Under the pieces are notes generated by a model, which was given only the letters and a program-made list of their open reading frames with translations, searched no databases and was not told the origin of the DNA. Positions 6,970-16,861 of a stretch of DNA of 64,000 bases are shown in pieces (within the stretch, counting starts at the first letter, position 1; each line of letters opens with the position of its first letter). The translations under genes and the position numbers were made by a program. Source of the DNA: Alphaproteobacteria bacterium (GTDB lineage: Bacteria > Pseudomonadota > Alphaproteobacteria > Micropepsales > Micropepsaceae); NCBI GenBank assembly GCA_020852655.1, contig JADZAI010000095.1, positions 53,335 to 117,334 of the forward strand, given 5' to 3'.

Positions 6970-8468
6970 TGGGGCGCGTCATGCGGGGAATGCTAACGAC
7001 ACTGTTCTGTGCGGCGGCCGCACTGACCCTCGCGGGCCAGCCGGCGCTCGCAGGAGACGACAGCGGTCCGATCTCGCGCACCGTTTCGGTGCGCAGCCAC
7101 GGCGACGGTCCGGCGACGGAGCGTGTGGTGCTGGGCCTGAACAAGGCGGCGATCATCGAACTGCCGGCGGACGCCTCGGACGTGCTGGTGTCGAACCCGA
7201 CGATCGTCGATGCGATCGTGCGCACGCCGCGCCGCATCTACATCCTCGGCCTCGCGGTCGGCCAGACGAACGCCTTCTTCTTCTCGGACTCCGGCAAGCA
7301 GTTGCTGAACCTGGAGATCCGCGTCGAGCGCGACATGGTCGCCCTCGATGACCTGATGGCGAAGCATTTCCCCAAGCTCGACATCAAGGTCGAGAGCGTC
7401 AACGACAACATCGTCCTCACCGGCACCGTTCCGTCGGCGGCGATCGCCGAACAGGCGAAGGACATCGCGGTCCGCTATGTCGGCGCCCCCGAGAAGGTGC
7501 TGAACATGCTCAGCGTCTCGGGCCGCGAGCAGGTGCTGATCCGCGTCCGCGTCGCCGAGATGCAGCGCGTCGTCGCCAAGCAGCTCGGTATCGACCTCAG
7601 CGCCCTCGCCGTCGCCGGCGGTGTGCCGATCGAGTTCAACTCGGTCAACAAGTTCAGCCTCTCCGGCCTGTTCATGGGCAGCAACAACGGCCTCGGCGCC
7701 GGCCTTCTGCCCAGCCCCGACTTCAGCAACGGCGTCACGGGCCTGCCCGACGGCTACAACAATCTCGCCGGCACGCTGCGGGCGCTCGAACGCGCCAACG
7801 TCATGAAGCTGCTCGCCGAGCCGAACCTGACGGCGCTGTCGGGCGAAACGGCGAACTTCATGGCCGGCGGCCAGTTCCCGGTCCCGACCGGCTCGGACGA
7901 CAACGGCAACGTCTCGATCGAGTTCAAGCCCTTCGGCGTCGGTCTCGCCTTCACGCCCGTGGTGCTCAGCGAAGGCCGCATCAGCCTGAAGATCTCGTCC
8001 GAAGTCAGCGAGCTGACCTCGGAGAACGCCCTCGTCCTGCCCGGCAACACGGTCCGCACGAATGACGGCAACCTCATCACGACGCAGCCGATCACGATCC
8101 CCGGCATGCGCGTGCGCCGTGCCGAGTCGACGATCGAGATGCCGAGCGGCGGCGCGATGATGATCGCCGGCCTGCTGCGCGACGACTACAAGCAGGCGAT
8201 CGACGGCTATCCGGGCCTCAAGGACGTCCCGGTGCTGGGCGCCCTGTTCCGCAGCCGCGACTTCCAGTCCAACCAGACCGAACTCGTGGTGATCGTTTCC
8301 GCGGTCCTGGTCGATCCGGTCTCCGGCCACGAACTCGCCGCGCCGACGGACGGCTTCGTACCGGCCAACGACGCGCAGGCGATCCTGAACGGCCAGGCCA
8401 ACGCCACCCACGTCACGCCCACCGCCAAGACGGCGGCGAAGACGGGCGGCGGCTACATCCTCGAATAA
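6969..8468 (+). CDS. cpaC: outer-membrane secretin CpaC/RcpA
   Basis: A 499-residue secretin. A signal peptide ends near Ala28 (QPALA/GDD). A pil_N domain follows (about residues 45-115; AAIIELPADASDVLVSNPTIVDA), then a BON-like region with LTGTVPSAAIAEQAKDIA. The secretin domain runs from about 225 to 465, with LRALERANVMKLLAEPNLTA, VPTGSDDNGNVSIEFKPFGV and the C-terminal VPVLGALFRSRDFQSNQTEL. It forms the outer-membrane gate for the Flp pilus. The start at 6969 is coupled to cpaB; an ATG at 6981 would also leave a signal peptide. Confidence 0.95.
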   Translation: MGRVMRGMLTTLFCAAAALTLAGQPALAGDDSGPISRTVSVRSHGDGPATERVVLGLNKAAIIELPADASDVLVSNPTIVDAIVRTPRRIYILGLAVGQTNAFFFSDSGKQLLNLEIRVERDMVALDDLMAKHFPKLDIKVESVNDNIVLTGTVPSAAIAEQAKDIAVRYVGAPEKVLNMLSVSGREQVLIRVRVAEMQRVVAKQLGIDLSALAVAGGVPIEFNSVNKFSLSGLFMGSNNGLGAGLLPSPDFSNGVTGLPDGYNNLAGTLRALERANVMKLLAEPNLTALSGETANFMAGGQFPVPTGSDDNGNVSIEFKPFGVGLAFTPVVLSEGRISLKISSEVSELTSENALVLPGNTVRTNDGNLITTQPITIPGMRVRRAESTIEMPSGGAMMIAGLLRDDYKQAIDGYPGLKDVPVLGALFRSRDFQSNQTELVVIVSAVLVDPVSGHELAAPTDGFVPANDAQAILNGQANATHVTPTAKTAAKTGGGYILE

Positions 8469-8482
8469 TCGGGAACGCGACC

Positions 8483-9175
8483 ATGATCCGCACAGCCCAA
8501 ACGCTCCCTGTTCTCGTCCTGGCTCTGTTTGCCGGTGCCTGCCAGTCCTTCGACGAGCGCTATGAGGCCTCCCTGCCGACCGATCAGCGCCTGCCCTTCC
8601 AGGTCGCGACCGAAGTGTCGTTGCTGGAAGTGCAGACGGACGGCCGCGGCCGGCTGACGGGGCAATCGCAGGCCGATGTCGAGCGCTTCCTGCGCAGCTA
8701 CAAGACGGACGGCAGCGGCGCGCTGGAAATCCAGAGCGCCGGCGGCGGCCGCCAGACGGCTGTCGCCGAGGCCCAGATTCGGGACATCGCCTCGATCTAC
8801 GGCATTCCGCGCAGCCACGTCGCGGTCACCGGCTACACGCCGCAGCCCGGCTCCGCCGGCAGCCTGCGCCTCGCCTTCGCGCGCTATACGGCGAGCGTGC
8901 CCGCCTGCGACGTCCAGGACTGGAGCGAGAATCTCAGCACCAACCTGAACAACACGACCTACCCGTCCTTCGGCTGCGCCACGCAGACGAATATCGCGGC
9001 GATGGCGGCGGACCCGCGCGACCTGCTCGAGGCGCGCCCGATGGATCCGTCGTCGGCCGAGCGCCGCTCGGTGATCGCGGACAAATACGAAAAGGGTGAG
9101 TCGCCGTCGTCGTCCCGCACGTCGGGCGACAGCGGCAAGATCGCCGATCCCAAGTCCGGCACCGAACGTCAGTAA
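8483..9175 (+). CDS. cpaD: pilus biogenesis lipoprotein CpaD
   Basis: A 230-residue lipoprotein: signal peptide and lipobox LFAGAC with the acylated Cys at residue 20. The middle part has the CpaD-family pattern (DVERFLRSY, IRDIASIYGIPRSHVAVTGY, then CDVQDWSENL...NTTYPSFGCATQTNIAAM with two cysteines). CpaD is thought to act as a pilotin or stabiliser of the CpaC secretin. The C-terminal ~30 residues are Ser/Gly-rich and low-complexity. It lies in order between cpaC and cpaE with a 14-base gap. Confidence 0.93.
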   Translation: MIRTAQTLPVLVLALFAGACQSFDERYEASLPTDQRLPFQVATEVSLLEVQTDGRGRLTGQSQADVERFLRSYKTDGSGALEIQSAGGGRQTAVAEAQIRDIASIYGIPRSHVAVTGYTPQPGSAGSLRLAFARYTASVPACDVQDWSENLSTNLNNTTYPSFGCATQTNIAAMAADPRDLLEARPMDPSSAERRSVIADKYEKGESPSSSRTSGDSGKIADPKSGTERQ

Positions 9176-9204
9176 TCGCTTCAGCGTATCTTGAGGGAAC
9201 CAGA

Positions 9205-10500
9205 ATGAGCAGAGCGGAAAGCCCTGACGAGGCGTCTGGCCTGTCCAGCTATGGCGTCGAAGCGAAGGACCGCCCGGTTCCGCGCATCTCGATCGCCGCC
9301 TTCTGCGAGTCGCCCGAAACCGGGTCCGTCATCCAGCGGGCCTCTTCGGACCGGCGCCTCGCAAAGACGCATGTCACGGTTCACATGGGCGGCGTCCAGG
9401 CCGCCTGCGAGATGTATACGGATTCGCCCACGCCGAATCTGGTGATCGTCGAATCGCGCGAACGCCAGCGCGAGCCGCTTCTGGCGCAGCTGGAGCAGCT
9501 GGCGTCGGTGTGCGATCCCGCCAGCAAGGTGATCGTGGTCGGCAACTCCAACGACATCAGCCTGTATCGCGAGCTGATCCGCAACGGCATCAGCGAATAT
9601 CTGATGACGCCGCTGCATCCGATGCAGGTGATCGAGGCGATCGCGACGCTCTACGCGGCGCCGGAATCCGATCCGATCGGCAAGGTCTTCGCCTTCATAG
9701 GCGCGAAGGGCGGCAGCGGCTCGTCGACGGTCGCCCACAATTTCGCCTGGAGCCTCGCGGCCCAGCTCAACATCGCGACGACCCTCGTCGACCTCGACCT
9801 GCCCTTCGGCACGGCCGGTCTCGACTTCAACCAGGACCCCGCCCAGGGTGTCGCCGACGCGCTCATCGCTCCGGAACGCCTCGACGATGTGCTGCTCGAG
9901 CGCCTGCTGGTGCGCTGCGGGGAACGGCTGCATCTCTTTGCGGCCCCAGCGGTGATCGACCGCGACTACGACATCGACCCGCAGGCGTTCGAGACGATGA
10001 TCGACATCGTCCGCACATCGTCGCCGGCGGTCGTGATCGACGTGCCGCATGGCTGGAGCCCGTGGACGCGCCAGACGCTGATGGCGGCGGACGAGATCAT
10101 CATCACGGCAACGCCCGATCTCGCCTCGCTGCGCAATGCGAAGAATATCTGCGATCTCTTCGCGGGCTCGCGGCCGCACGATGCCAAGCCGCGGCTGGTG
10201 CTGAATCAGGTCGGTGTGGTCAAGCGGCCGGAAATCCCGGTGAAGGACTTCGCCGAAGCGATCGGCGCCGAGCCGCTGCTCGTGCTGCCGTTCGATCCGC
10301 AACTCTTCGGAACCGCAGCGAATAACGGGCAGATGATCGCGCAGCTCAATCCGCAGTCCCGCGCGGCGCAGGGCTTCACGCATCTGGCGAAGCTGCTGAC
10401 CGGACGCGAGACGCTGGTGCAGACCGGCAAGGCGCGGCGCGACTCCCTGATGAAGATCCTCGGCGGACTGACCAAGAAGCCGATGAAGAAGGCGAGCTAA
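9205..10500 (+). CDS. cpaE: pilus assembly ATPase CpaE/TadZ
   Basis: A 431-residue protein. Residues about 28-145 form a receiver-like domain in which the phospho-acceptor position is Glu (NLVIVESRER) instead of Asp, as is common in TadZ proteins. A ParA/MinD-type ATPase follows, with the deviant Walker A KGGSGSS at 168-174 and the MinD-like DLDLPFGTAGLDFNQDP. In Caulobacter CpaE localises the pilus machine to the pole. GAGGG precedes the ATG. The stop lies three bases before cpaF. Confidence 0.94.
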   Translation: MSRAESPDEASGLSSYGVEAKDRPVPRISIAAFCESPETGSVIQRASSDRRLAKTHVTVHMGGVQAACEMYTDSPTPNLVIVESRERQREPLLAQLEQLASVCDPASKVIVVGNSNDISLYRELIRNGISEYLMTPLHPMQVIEAIATLYAAPESDPIGKVFAFIGAKGGSGSSTVAHNFAWSLAAQLNIATTLVDLDLPFGTAGLDFNQDPAQGVADALIAPERLDDVLLERLLVRCGERLHLFAAPAVIDRDYDIDPQAFETMIDIVRTSSPAVVIDVPHGWSPWTRQTLMAADEIIITATPDLASLRNAKNICDLFAGSRPHDAKPRLVLNQVGVVKRPEIPVKDFAEAIGAEPLLVLPFDPQLFGTAANNGQMIAQLNPQSRAAQGFTHLAKLLTGRETLVQTGKARRDSLMKILGGLTKKPMKKAS

Positions 10501-10503
10501 GGC

Positions 10504-11976
10504 ATGTTCGGCAAGCGCTCGGGAACAGATACGCTCACGCCCCGTTCGCCGGTCGCCCGGCCCGCGGCGAAGCCGCCTGGCCCGGGCGCGGGCTCGGCCC
10601 CGGCTGCGCCGCTGGTCGAACGCCGTCCGGCCTCGTCGGCCGGCGCTCGCGCGACGCCCAAGGCACCGACCGCGGCGCCGCTGACGATCGAGACGCGGTC
10701 CGAAAGCTTCTACCAGATCAAGACGACGATCTTTAACGCGCTGATCGACACGATCGACCTCGCGCAGCTCGCCCAGCTCGATGCCGAGTCGGCGCGCGAA
10801 GAGATCCGCGACATCGTCAACGAGATCATCTCGATCAAGAACGTCGTGATGTCGATCGCGGAGCAGGAGACCCTGCTCCAGGACATCTGCAACGACGTCC
10901 TCGGCTATGGTCCGCTGGAGCCGCTCCTGGCGCGCGACGACATCGCCGACATCATGGTCAACGGCGCCGACCGGGTCTTCATCGAAGTCGCCGGCAAGGT
11001 CCAGCTCACCAACATCCGCTTCCGTGACAACGGACAGCTGATGAATATCTGCCAGCGCATCGTGAGCCAGATCGGCCGCCGCGTCGACGAAAGCTCGCCG
11101 ATCTGCGACGCGCGTCTTCCCGACGGCTCCCGCGTGAACGTCATCGCGCCGCCGCTGGCGATCGACGGCCCGACGCTCACCATTCGTAAGTTCAAGAAGG
11201 ACAAGCTGAAGCTCACCGACCTGGTGAAATTCAACTCGATCTCGGATCCGGGTGCGCGCGTCCTCCAGATCGTCGGCGCCAGCCGGTGCAACACGCTGAT
11301 CTCCGGCGGTACCGGCTCGGGCAAGACGACGCTGCTGAACTGTCTGACGGCATATATCGACTCCGACGAGCGTATCGTCACCTGCGAGGACGCCGCCGAA
11401 CTTCAGCTCCAGCAGCCGCACGTCGTGCGTCTCGAAACGCGTCCGCCGAACCTGGAAGGCACCGGCGAAATCACCATGCGTGATCTCGTCAAGAACTGCC
11501 TGCGTATGCGTCCTGAACGCATCATCGTGGGCGAGGTCCGCGGACCCGAGGCGTTCGACCTGCTGCAAGCGATGAACACCGGCCATGACGGCTCGATGGG
11601 CACGCTGCACGCCAACAGCCCGCGCGAGGCGCTCTCGCGTCTCGAATCGATGATCACGATGGGCGGCTACTCCCTGCCGTCAAAGACCATCCGCGAGATG
11701 ATCGTGGCCGCCGTCGATGTCATCGTTCAGGCGGCACGCCTGCGCGACGGCTCGCGCCGGATCACGCACATCACCGAAGTGCTCGGCATGGAAGGCGAGG
11801 TCATCGTCACCCAGGATCTCTTCCTCTACGAGATCGTCGGCGAGGACGAGAACGGCAAGGTGAAGGGCGTACACCGCTCGACCGGCATCTCGCGCCCGGC
11901 CTTCTGGGACCGGGCCCGCTACTTCAATCTCGAGCGCGACCTCGCAGAAGCGCTCGACGAAGCGCATGGCGGATAA
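10504..11976 (+). CDS. cpaF: secretion ATPase CpaF/TadA
   Basis: A 490-residue type II/IV secretion ATPase. The N-terminal ~60 residues are Pro/Ala-rich and disordered. The core carries Walker A (GGTGSGKTT, residues 268-276), the Asp box near CEDAAELQL, Walker B ([12 protein letters not shown], 339-350) and the His box [11 protein letters not shown]. It is the single bifunctional motor that drives both extension and retraction in Tad systems; no PilT homologue is seen in this window. It is adjacent to its two membrane partners TadB and TadC. Confidence 0.96.
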   Translation: MFGKRSGTDTLTPRSPVARPAAKPPGPGAGSAPAAPLVERRPASSAGARATPKAPTAAPLTIETRSESFYQIKTTIFNALIDTIDLAQLAQLDAESAREEIRDIVNEIISIKNVVMSIAEQETLLQDICNDVLGYGPLEPLLARDDIADIMVNGADRVFIEVAGKVQLTNIRFRDNGQLMNICQRIVSQIGRRVDESSPICDARLPDGSRVNVIAPPLAIDGPTLTIRKFKKDKLKLTDLVKFNSISDPGARVLQIVGASRCNTLISGGTGSGKTTLLNCLTAYIDSDERIVTCEDAAELQLQQPHVVRLETRPPNLEGTGEITMRDLVKNCLRMRPERIIVGEVRGPEAFDLLQAMNTGHDGSMGTLHANSPREALSRLESMITMGGYSLPSKTIREMIVAAVDVIVQAARLRDGSRRITHITEVLGMEGEVIVTQDLFLYEIVGEDENGKVKGVHRSTGISRPAFWDRARYFNLERDLAEALDEAHGG

Positions 11977-11991
11977 GGAATAGGAAGCGTC

Positions 11992-12990
11992 ATGGACGGC
12001 AATACCACCACGATGGCCGTCATCCTGCTCGCCGTCTTTGCGGCGTGCGCAGGCTTCTTCGCGCTCAGCGGCGCGAAATCGGGTTCGGAGCGCAAGGCCG
12101 CCAAGCGCGTCACGGCATTGGCCGGGCGATCCGCGGCGGGCCGCGGGCGCGGGCAGGCAAGCGCCGCCGATCCCGCCGACAAGCGCCGCAAGCAGGTGGC
12201 CGACTCGCTCAAGGCCATCGAACGCAAGGCGGCGCAGCAGAAGGCGCGGCCCACCATCAAGCAGCGTCTGGAACAGGCCGGGCTGTCGGCGACCGTGTCG
12301 TCGTTCTGGCTCGCGTCGCTGGGTGTGGCGGTGGTCGTCGGACTGCTCACCTTCCTCAAGGTGATGAATATCTGGATCGCGCTGGGCGCCGCATTCGCAG
12401 CCGGACTGGGCCTGCCGCGCTGGGTGCTGAACTTCCTCAAGAACCGCCGCCAGAAGAAATTCCTCAACGAGTTCGCGAACTCGATCGACGTGATCGTGCG
12501 CGGCGTGAAGTCGGGCCTGCCGCTGAACGACTGCCTCAAGATGATCGGCCAGGAAGCGCCCGATCCCGTCGGGGGCGAATTCCGCCAGATCGTCGAGAAC
12601 CAGCGCGTCGGCCTGCCGCTGGAGGACTGCCTCAAGCGCTTCGTCGACCGCATCCCGCTCGCCGAGGTGAACTTCTTCTACATCGTGCTGTCGATCCAGC
12701 AGAAGGCGGGCGGCAACCTGTCGGAAGCGCTGGGCAATCTTTCTGCGGTGCTGCGCGACCGCAAGCGCCTCCAGGGCAAGATCAAGGCGCTGTCGTCGGA
12801 AGCCAAGTCGTCCGCCGCCATCATCGGCGCGCTGCCGGTGGTGATGATGGTGCTCGTCTACCTCACGACCCCGAACTACATCTCCGCACTCTTCACCGAG
12901 CGCCTTGGCAACATCATGCTGGCGGGCTGCGTCGCCTGGATGACCATCGGCGTGCTCGTCATGAAGAAGATGATCAGCTTCAAATACTGA
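11992..12990 (+). CDS. tadB: inner-membrane platform protein TadB
   Basis: A 332-residue protein with an N-terminal membrane segment (TTTMAVILLAVFAACAGFFAL), two central helices (about 103-143), the T2SSF cytoplasmic domain (KKFLNEFANSIDVIVRGVKSGLPLNDCL) and C-terminal membrane helices. TadB pairs with TadC as the PilC-like platform above the CpaF ATPase. It starts 15 bases after cpaF with AGGAAG before the ATG and ends 9 bases before tadC. Confidence 0.93.
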   Translation: MDGNTTTMAVILLAVFAACAGFFALSGAKSGSERKAAKRVTALAGRSAAGRGRGQASAADPADKRRKQVADSLKAIERKAAQQKARPTIKQRLEQAGLSATVSSFWLASLGVAVVVGLLTFLKVMNIWIALGAAFAAGLGLPRWVLNFLKNRRQKKFLNEFANSIDVIVRGVKSGLPLNDCLKMIGQEAPDPVGGEFRQIVENQRVGLPLEDCLKRFVDRIPLAEVNFFYIVLSIQQKAGGNLSEALGNLSAVLRDRKRLQGKIKALSSEAKSSAAIIGALPVVMMVLVYLTTPNYISALFTERLGNIMLAGCVAWMTIGVLVMKKMISFKY

Positions 12991-12999
12991 CGGTCGCAC

Positions 13000-13962
13000 A
13001 TGGGCTGGCTGAACCTCTTCTTCGATCCGCAATTCGTCGGCGCCGTTCTCGCCGGCCTGGCGGTCTTCGCGACCATCGTCACGCTGGCCGCCCCGCTGCT
13101 CTACAAGGACCGCCTCCAAGGCCGTCTCAAGGCGGTGGCGCAGCAGCGCGAATTGCTGCGCAAGCGGCAGATGGAGGAGCTGACCAAGAAGACCCAGCTC
13201 CGCGGCCAGCAGATCGACTTCATGAAGCGGGCGGTGGACCAGCTCAAGCTTCAGAACCTGCTCGAAACGCCCGGCATCCGCGACAAGCTGAACGCCGCCG
13301 GCTTCCGCGGCCAGGGCCCGGTCTACGCCTTCCTGTTTTTCCGCTTCGCGATGCCGTTCGTGCTGTTCGGCGTGGCGGTGCTCTATCTCTTCATGATCTC
13401 GGACTTCAAGATTCCGTGGGTCACCAAGGCGGCGATCGCCGTTGCGGCCGGCGGCCTCGGCTTCTACGTGCCGAACGTCTATGTCGCGAATGTCGCCTCG
13501 CGCCGCCAGGAATCGATCATGCGGGCCTTCCCCGACTCGCTCGACCTCCTGCTGATCTGCGTCGAGTCCGGCATGTCGATCGAGGCCGCCTTCGGCCGTG
13601 TCGCGAACGAGATCGGCACCCAGTCGGTCGAGCTGGCGGAGGAGCTGTCCCTGCTGACCGCCGAGCTGTCCTATCTGCCCGAACGACGGCAGGCCTATGA
13701 CAATCTCGCCAAGCGCTGCGGCCATGCCGGCGTGAAGGCGGTCGCGACGGCCCTGACCCAGGCCGAGCGGTACGGTACGCCGCTGGCGACCGCGCTCCGC
13801 GTCATGGCGCTGGAAAATCGCGAGCTCCGCATGCAGTTCGCCGAGCAGAAGGCGGCATCGCTGCCGGCGAAGCTGACGGTGCCGATGATCAGCTTCTTCC
13901 TGCCCGCGCTCTTCGTCGTGATCCTCGGCCCGGCCGTCATGAAGATCATGGCGATCCAGTAA
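13000..13962 (+). CDS. tadC: inner-membrane platform protein TadC
   Basis: A 320-residue T2SSF-domain protein: N-terminal helix (FVGAVLAGLAVFATIVTLAAPLLY), two central helices, and the cytoplasmic domain starting MRAFPDSLDLLLICVESGMS. The four-helix bundle (EELSLLTAELSYLPERRQAYDNLAKR) and the C-terminal helix (ISFFLPALFVVILGPAVMKI) are typical of TadC. It is the last gene of the rightward operon and ends at a bidirectional terminator. Confidence 0.93.
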   Translation: MGWLNLFFDPQFVGAVLAGLAVFATIVTLAAPLLYKDRLQGRLKAVAQQRELLRKRQMEELTKKTQLRGQQIDFMKRAVDQLKLQNLLETPGIRDKLNAAGFRGQGPVYAFLFFRFAMPFVLFGVAVLYLFMISDFKIPWVTKAAIAVAAGGLGFYVPNVYVANVASRRQESIMRAFPDSLDLLLICVESGMSIEAAFGRVANEIGTQSVELAEELSLLTAELSYLPERRQAYDNLAKRCGHAGVKAVATALTQAERYGTPLATALRVMALENRELRMQFAEQKAASLPAKLTVPMISFFLPALFVVILGPAVMKIMAIQ

Positions 13963-13986
13963 GCGGGCCGACAATCGCCAAAACGA

Positions 13987-14013
13987 AAAGGCCGCCCGAT
14001 GGGGGCGGCCTTT
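13987..14013. terminator. bidirectional terminator between tadC and the TPR lipoprotein
   Basis: A perfect 11-bp stem AAAGGCCGCCC / GGGCGGCCTTT with a five-base loop, lying between two convergent stops. A-run and T-run flanks allow use from both sides. Confidence 0.9.
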
Positions 14014-14041
14014 CGCATTTCGCGACCTGTAGGAAGGGCCT

Positions 14042-14953
14042 TCAGTCCGTTCCGCGCAGGGCGGGATGTGCGTCCGAGGCGCCGTGCGAGGTCGAAAGCG
14101 TGCGCGGCGCACCGGTCGCCTCGGCGCTCTTCTGCGGCGTTTCGGTCTTGGCCGGCTTCGCGGCCGGGGGCTTGGCGGCAGGCGCAGGCTTCGGGGCCGG
14201 GGCAGCCTTCGCCGCCGGTGCGGCTTCCGCGGTCCGGGCGGGGGCGGGGGCGGCCGCCGGGGCCGGCGGCGCCTCGTCGGGAACGTCGGCGACCAGCGCA
14301 AGATTGGCGCGGACGCGTTCGTTGGCGCCGGGTGCTGCCGCAGCCATGCGGAGATATTTGGCGGCGTTCTGCTTGTCGCCGGCGGTCAGGTAGGACATGC
14401 CGAGATTGTTCAGGATCGCGGCGTTGTTCGGCGACAGGGCCAGCGCCTGTTCATAGGCACGGCGGGCATCCTGGAAGTTTCCGGTCTGGTCGTAGGCGAC
14501 GCCGAGGGCAACCAGGACGGACCAGTCCTGCGGCGCCATTTCGTTCGCGCGGCGCAGCACCGGGATCGCGTCGGCGATGCGCCCGACCGCGAGCAGCGAC
14601 TTGCCGTATTCGGCCATCAGCACCGGATCGGTCGGCTGCTTCATCAGCCGCTCTTCGAGGAACTCGACCGCGCGCTCGTTGGAGCCGATGCCGCGCAGCG
14701 CCTTGGCAAATTGCTGGGAGACCGCGGTGTCCATCGGCGCCAGTTCGGCACGCTGCGCCCAATAGGCCGCCTTGCCGATCGGATCGTCGGGGATCGGGCG
14801 GCTCATCAGGTCGGCTTCGGCCTGCTGGCGCGCGGTGTCGGCTTCGCTCAGCGCCGGCTTGGCGCCGCTGCTGGCGCAGGCCGACAGGGCCGTCGCCGCC
14901 AACAGGGCGGCCGCGAGGGGAAGGGCGCGGCGCGCGCGCGCGATCGCGGACAT
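14042..14953 (-). CDS. tadD: TadD-like TPR lipoprotein
   Basis: A 303-residue protein with a lipoprotein signal (ATALSAC, Cys26). Four or five tetratricopeptide repeats span about 75-200 (LLAVGRIADAIPVLRRANEM, TGNFQDARRAYEQALALSPN). A long Ala/Pro/Lys-rich tail of about 75 residues (PAPAAKPPAAKP) probably crosses peptidoglycan or is disordered. TadD lipoproteins are required for Tad secretin assembly or localisation. It is convergent with the cpa/tad operon rather than part of it, so it has its own promoter; GGAG precedes the ATG. Confidence 0.85.
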   Translation of the reverse strand: MSAIARARRALPLAAALLAATALSACASSGAKPALSEADTARQQAEADLMSRPIPDDPIGKAAYWAQRAELAPMDTAVSQQFAKALRGIGSNERAVEFLEERLMKQPTDPVLMAEYGKSLLAVGRIADAIPVLRRANEMAPQDWSVLVALGVAYDQTGNFQDARRAYEQALALSPNNAAILNNLGMSYLTAGDKQNAAKYLRMAAAAPGANERVRANLALVADVPDEAPPAPAAAPAPARTAEAAPAAKAAPAPKPAPAAKPPAAKPAKTETPQKSAEATGAPRTLSTSHGASDAHPALRGTD

Positions 14954-15110
14954 GACGAGACTCCGGGGCTGTGTCGCTGGCGGCAGTTTGGTTAACGGCG
15001 ATCAACAAAGTCTTAAGGTGTCGCCGCATCGACGCCGCGCATCTTCGCTTTTTGTCGCGCGACAGGCCGGGCTATAGTGAATTCGCCCGGAATTCCCTCC
15101 CCCACTGAGC

Positions 15111-16124
15111 ATGCGCCTCGTCGCCTTCCTTTTTGCCCTGGCTGCCGCGGTCGTCGCGGTGATGGCCATGACGGCGCCTCCGATGGAGGCGCCCGACCGC
15201 GTGCCGTTCGAAATCGCGACCGGGTCGAGTTCGGGCACCTATTTCCCGATCGGCCAGGTTCTGGCCTCGCTGATCAGCCATCCGCCCGGCGTCGCGCGCT
15301 GCGAGGACGAGGGCCGCTGCGGCCCGGCGGGCCTCATCGCATCCGCGCGGGCCTCCGAAGGGTCCATCGCCAATGTGCGTGCGGTCAACGAAGGGCGCGT
15401 GAAATCCGGCCTGGCGCAGGCCGATATCGTCGCCGACGCCTTCGAAGGACGCGGCGTCTTCAAGGACGACGGCAAGGCCGAATCGCTGCGCGCGATCGCC
15501 GCGCTCTATCCCGAGACGGTCCACATCGTCGTCATGGCGAACTCGCCGATCAAGGAGATCAAGGATCTGCGCGGCAAGCGCGTCTCGATCGACGCGCCGG
15601 GATCGGGCACCAACGCGACGGCTCGCACGATCCTCTCGGCCTTCAAGCTGAACGACAAGCGCGTGAAGTTCACCTACGAGAACGCCGAGCGCTCGCTGGA
15701 GCTGATGAAGGCCGGCAGCCTCGATGCCTTCTTCTTCGTCGGCGGCGCGCCGCTCGGTGTCGTCGAGCAGCTTGCCGCCGAGGGGAAGATCCGCCTGCTG
15801 CCCGTGCAGGGGCCCGAGATCGATGCGCTGGTGAAGGATGCGCCCTATCTCGTGAAGGCCGACATCCCCGAGGGCACCTACCAGAACATGCCGCCGGTCC
15901 CGACGATCCAGGTCTGGGCGATCTGGGTGGTCAACGCGAATGTGCCGGACGATCTCGTCTTCGCGCTCGTCCGCGCCCTGTTCCATCCGGACAACCGCAG
16001 CCTGCTCGATTCGGGCCACCCGAAGGGCAAGCTGATCCGCCTCGAGACGGCGCGCGACGGCCTGCCGGTCCCGCTCCATCCCGGCGCCGAGCGCTACTAT
16101 GCCGGCGCAGCGATGCCGAACTAG
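15111..16124 (+). CDS. TAXI-family TRAP transporter solute-binding protein
   Basis: A 337-residue periplasmic protein with an N-terminal signal/anchor helix (RLVAFLFALAAAVVAVMAM). It then carries the TAXI pattern: IATGSSSGTYFPIGQVLASL, ESLRAIAALYPETVHIVV, LRGKRVSIDAPGSGTNATAR and the late VPTIQVWAIWVVNANV. TAXI proteins bind small acids such as glutamate or 2-oxoglutarate for TRAP transport. No TRAP membrane subunit (4TM/12TM fusion) is encoded next to it, so it is an orphan here. Its stop shares the tetranucleotide CTAG with the convergent GST gene. Confidence 0.9.
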   Translation: MRLVAFLFALAAAVVAVMAMTAPPMEAPDRVPFEIATGSSSGTYFPIGQVLASLISHPPGVARCEDEGRCGPAGLIASARASEGSIANVRAVNEGRVKSGLAQADIVADAFEGRGVFKDDGKAESLRAIAALYPETVHIVVMANSPIKEIKDLRGKRVSIDAPGSGTNATARTILSAFKLNDKRVKFTYENAERSLELMKAGSLDAFFFVGGAPLGVVEQLAAEGKIRLLPVQGPEIDALVKDAPYLVKADIPEGTYQNMPPVPTIQVWAIWVVNANVPDDLVFALVRALFHPDNRSLLDSGHPKGKLIRLETARDGLPVPLHPGAERYYAGAAMPN

Positions 16125-16771
16125 ACGAGGCCCTGCGCCACCTCGTCGGCGGCGGCCTTGAACCACTCGCGCATCAGCGGATGGTGCCAGACCGCGTCGG
16201 CATAGGCCTTCGCGGCGCCGTCCAGCCGCACGTCATAGCTGTGGAAGCGCGAGACGATCGGCGCGTAGAAGGCATCGGCATTGCCGAAGGCCGCGCCGAA
16301 GAGATAGGGCCCGCCTGATTCGTCGAGGCAGCGCGTCCACACATCCTTGATGCGGGCGATCGCCTTGGCGGTGCCTTCCGTCGGCTCCTGCCCGGGCATG
16401 TGCCGGGCGAACTCCATGGAATATTGCCGGCGCAGTTCCGGAAAGCCCGAATGCATCTCCGCGCAGACCGCGCGTGCCTTGGCCCGGGCGACCGGATCGC
16501 CCGGCCAGAGGCCGGCGAGCGGCGCGATCTCGGCCATGAACTCGGCGATGGCGAGGCTGTCCCAGATCTCGAAGCTGCGCGGCCCGTCCTCGACCTTCAG
16601 CAGCGGCACCAGGCCCGAGGGCGATATCGTTTTCACCGAACTCTGGGTGTCGTCCTGGCGCAGGCGCACCAGCCGCTCCTCGAAGGGGAGGCCGGAGAGC
16701 TTGACGGGCAGCCAGCCGCGCAGCGACCAGGACGACCAGTTTTTGGTGCCTACCGTCAATGTCAGTTTCAT
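16121..16771 (-). CDS. glutathione S-transferase family protein
   Basis: A 216-residue GST. The thioredoxin-like N-domain starts LTVGTKNWSSWSLRGWLPVK, with the Ser-containing loop (NWSSWS) of the group that includes bacterial maleylacetoacetate-isomerase-like and YfcF-like GSTs. SGLVPLLKV and FEIWDSLAIAEFMAE give the cis-Pro and the glutathione-binding Ser. An all-helical C-domain follows. The start at 16771 is fixed by GGAGG five bases upstream; the longer open frame to 16852 has no such signal. The substrate is unknown. Confidence 0.88.
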   Translation of the reverse strand: MKLTLTVGTKNWSSWSLRGWLPVKLSGLPFEERLVRLRQDDTQSSVKTISPSGLVPLLKVEDGPRSFEIWDSLAIAEFMAEIAPLAGLWPGDPVARAKARAVCAEMHSGFPELRRQYSMEFARHMPGQEPTEGTAKAIARIKDVWTRCLDESGGPYLFGAAFGNADAFYAPIVSRFHSYDVRLDGAAKAYADAVWHHPLMREWFKAAADEVAQGLV

Positions 16772-16861
16772 CTGCACCTCCATTTGATTCGCGCCATGGC
16801 CGGACATTAGAATCCGCCGTTCCCATTTGCGCACCCTGCCGCGCGACAGCACAAGTTCGTC

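Noticed and set aside
9181..14301. Long minus-strand open frames of 809 and 873 codons over cpaE, cpaF, tadB and tadC
   Set aside because: They mirror well-recognised pilus genes in another frame and have low-complexity composition (Arg, Asp, Gly, His) with no motif.
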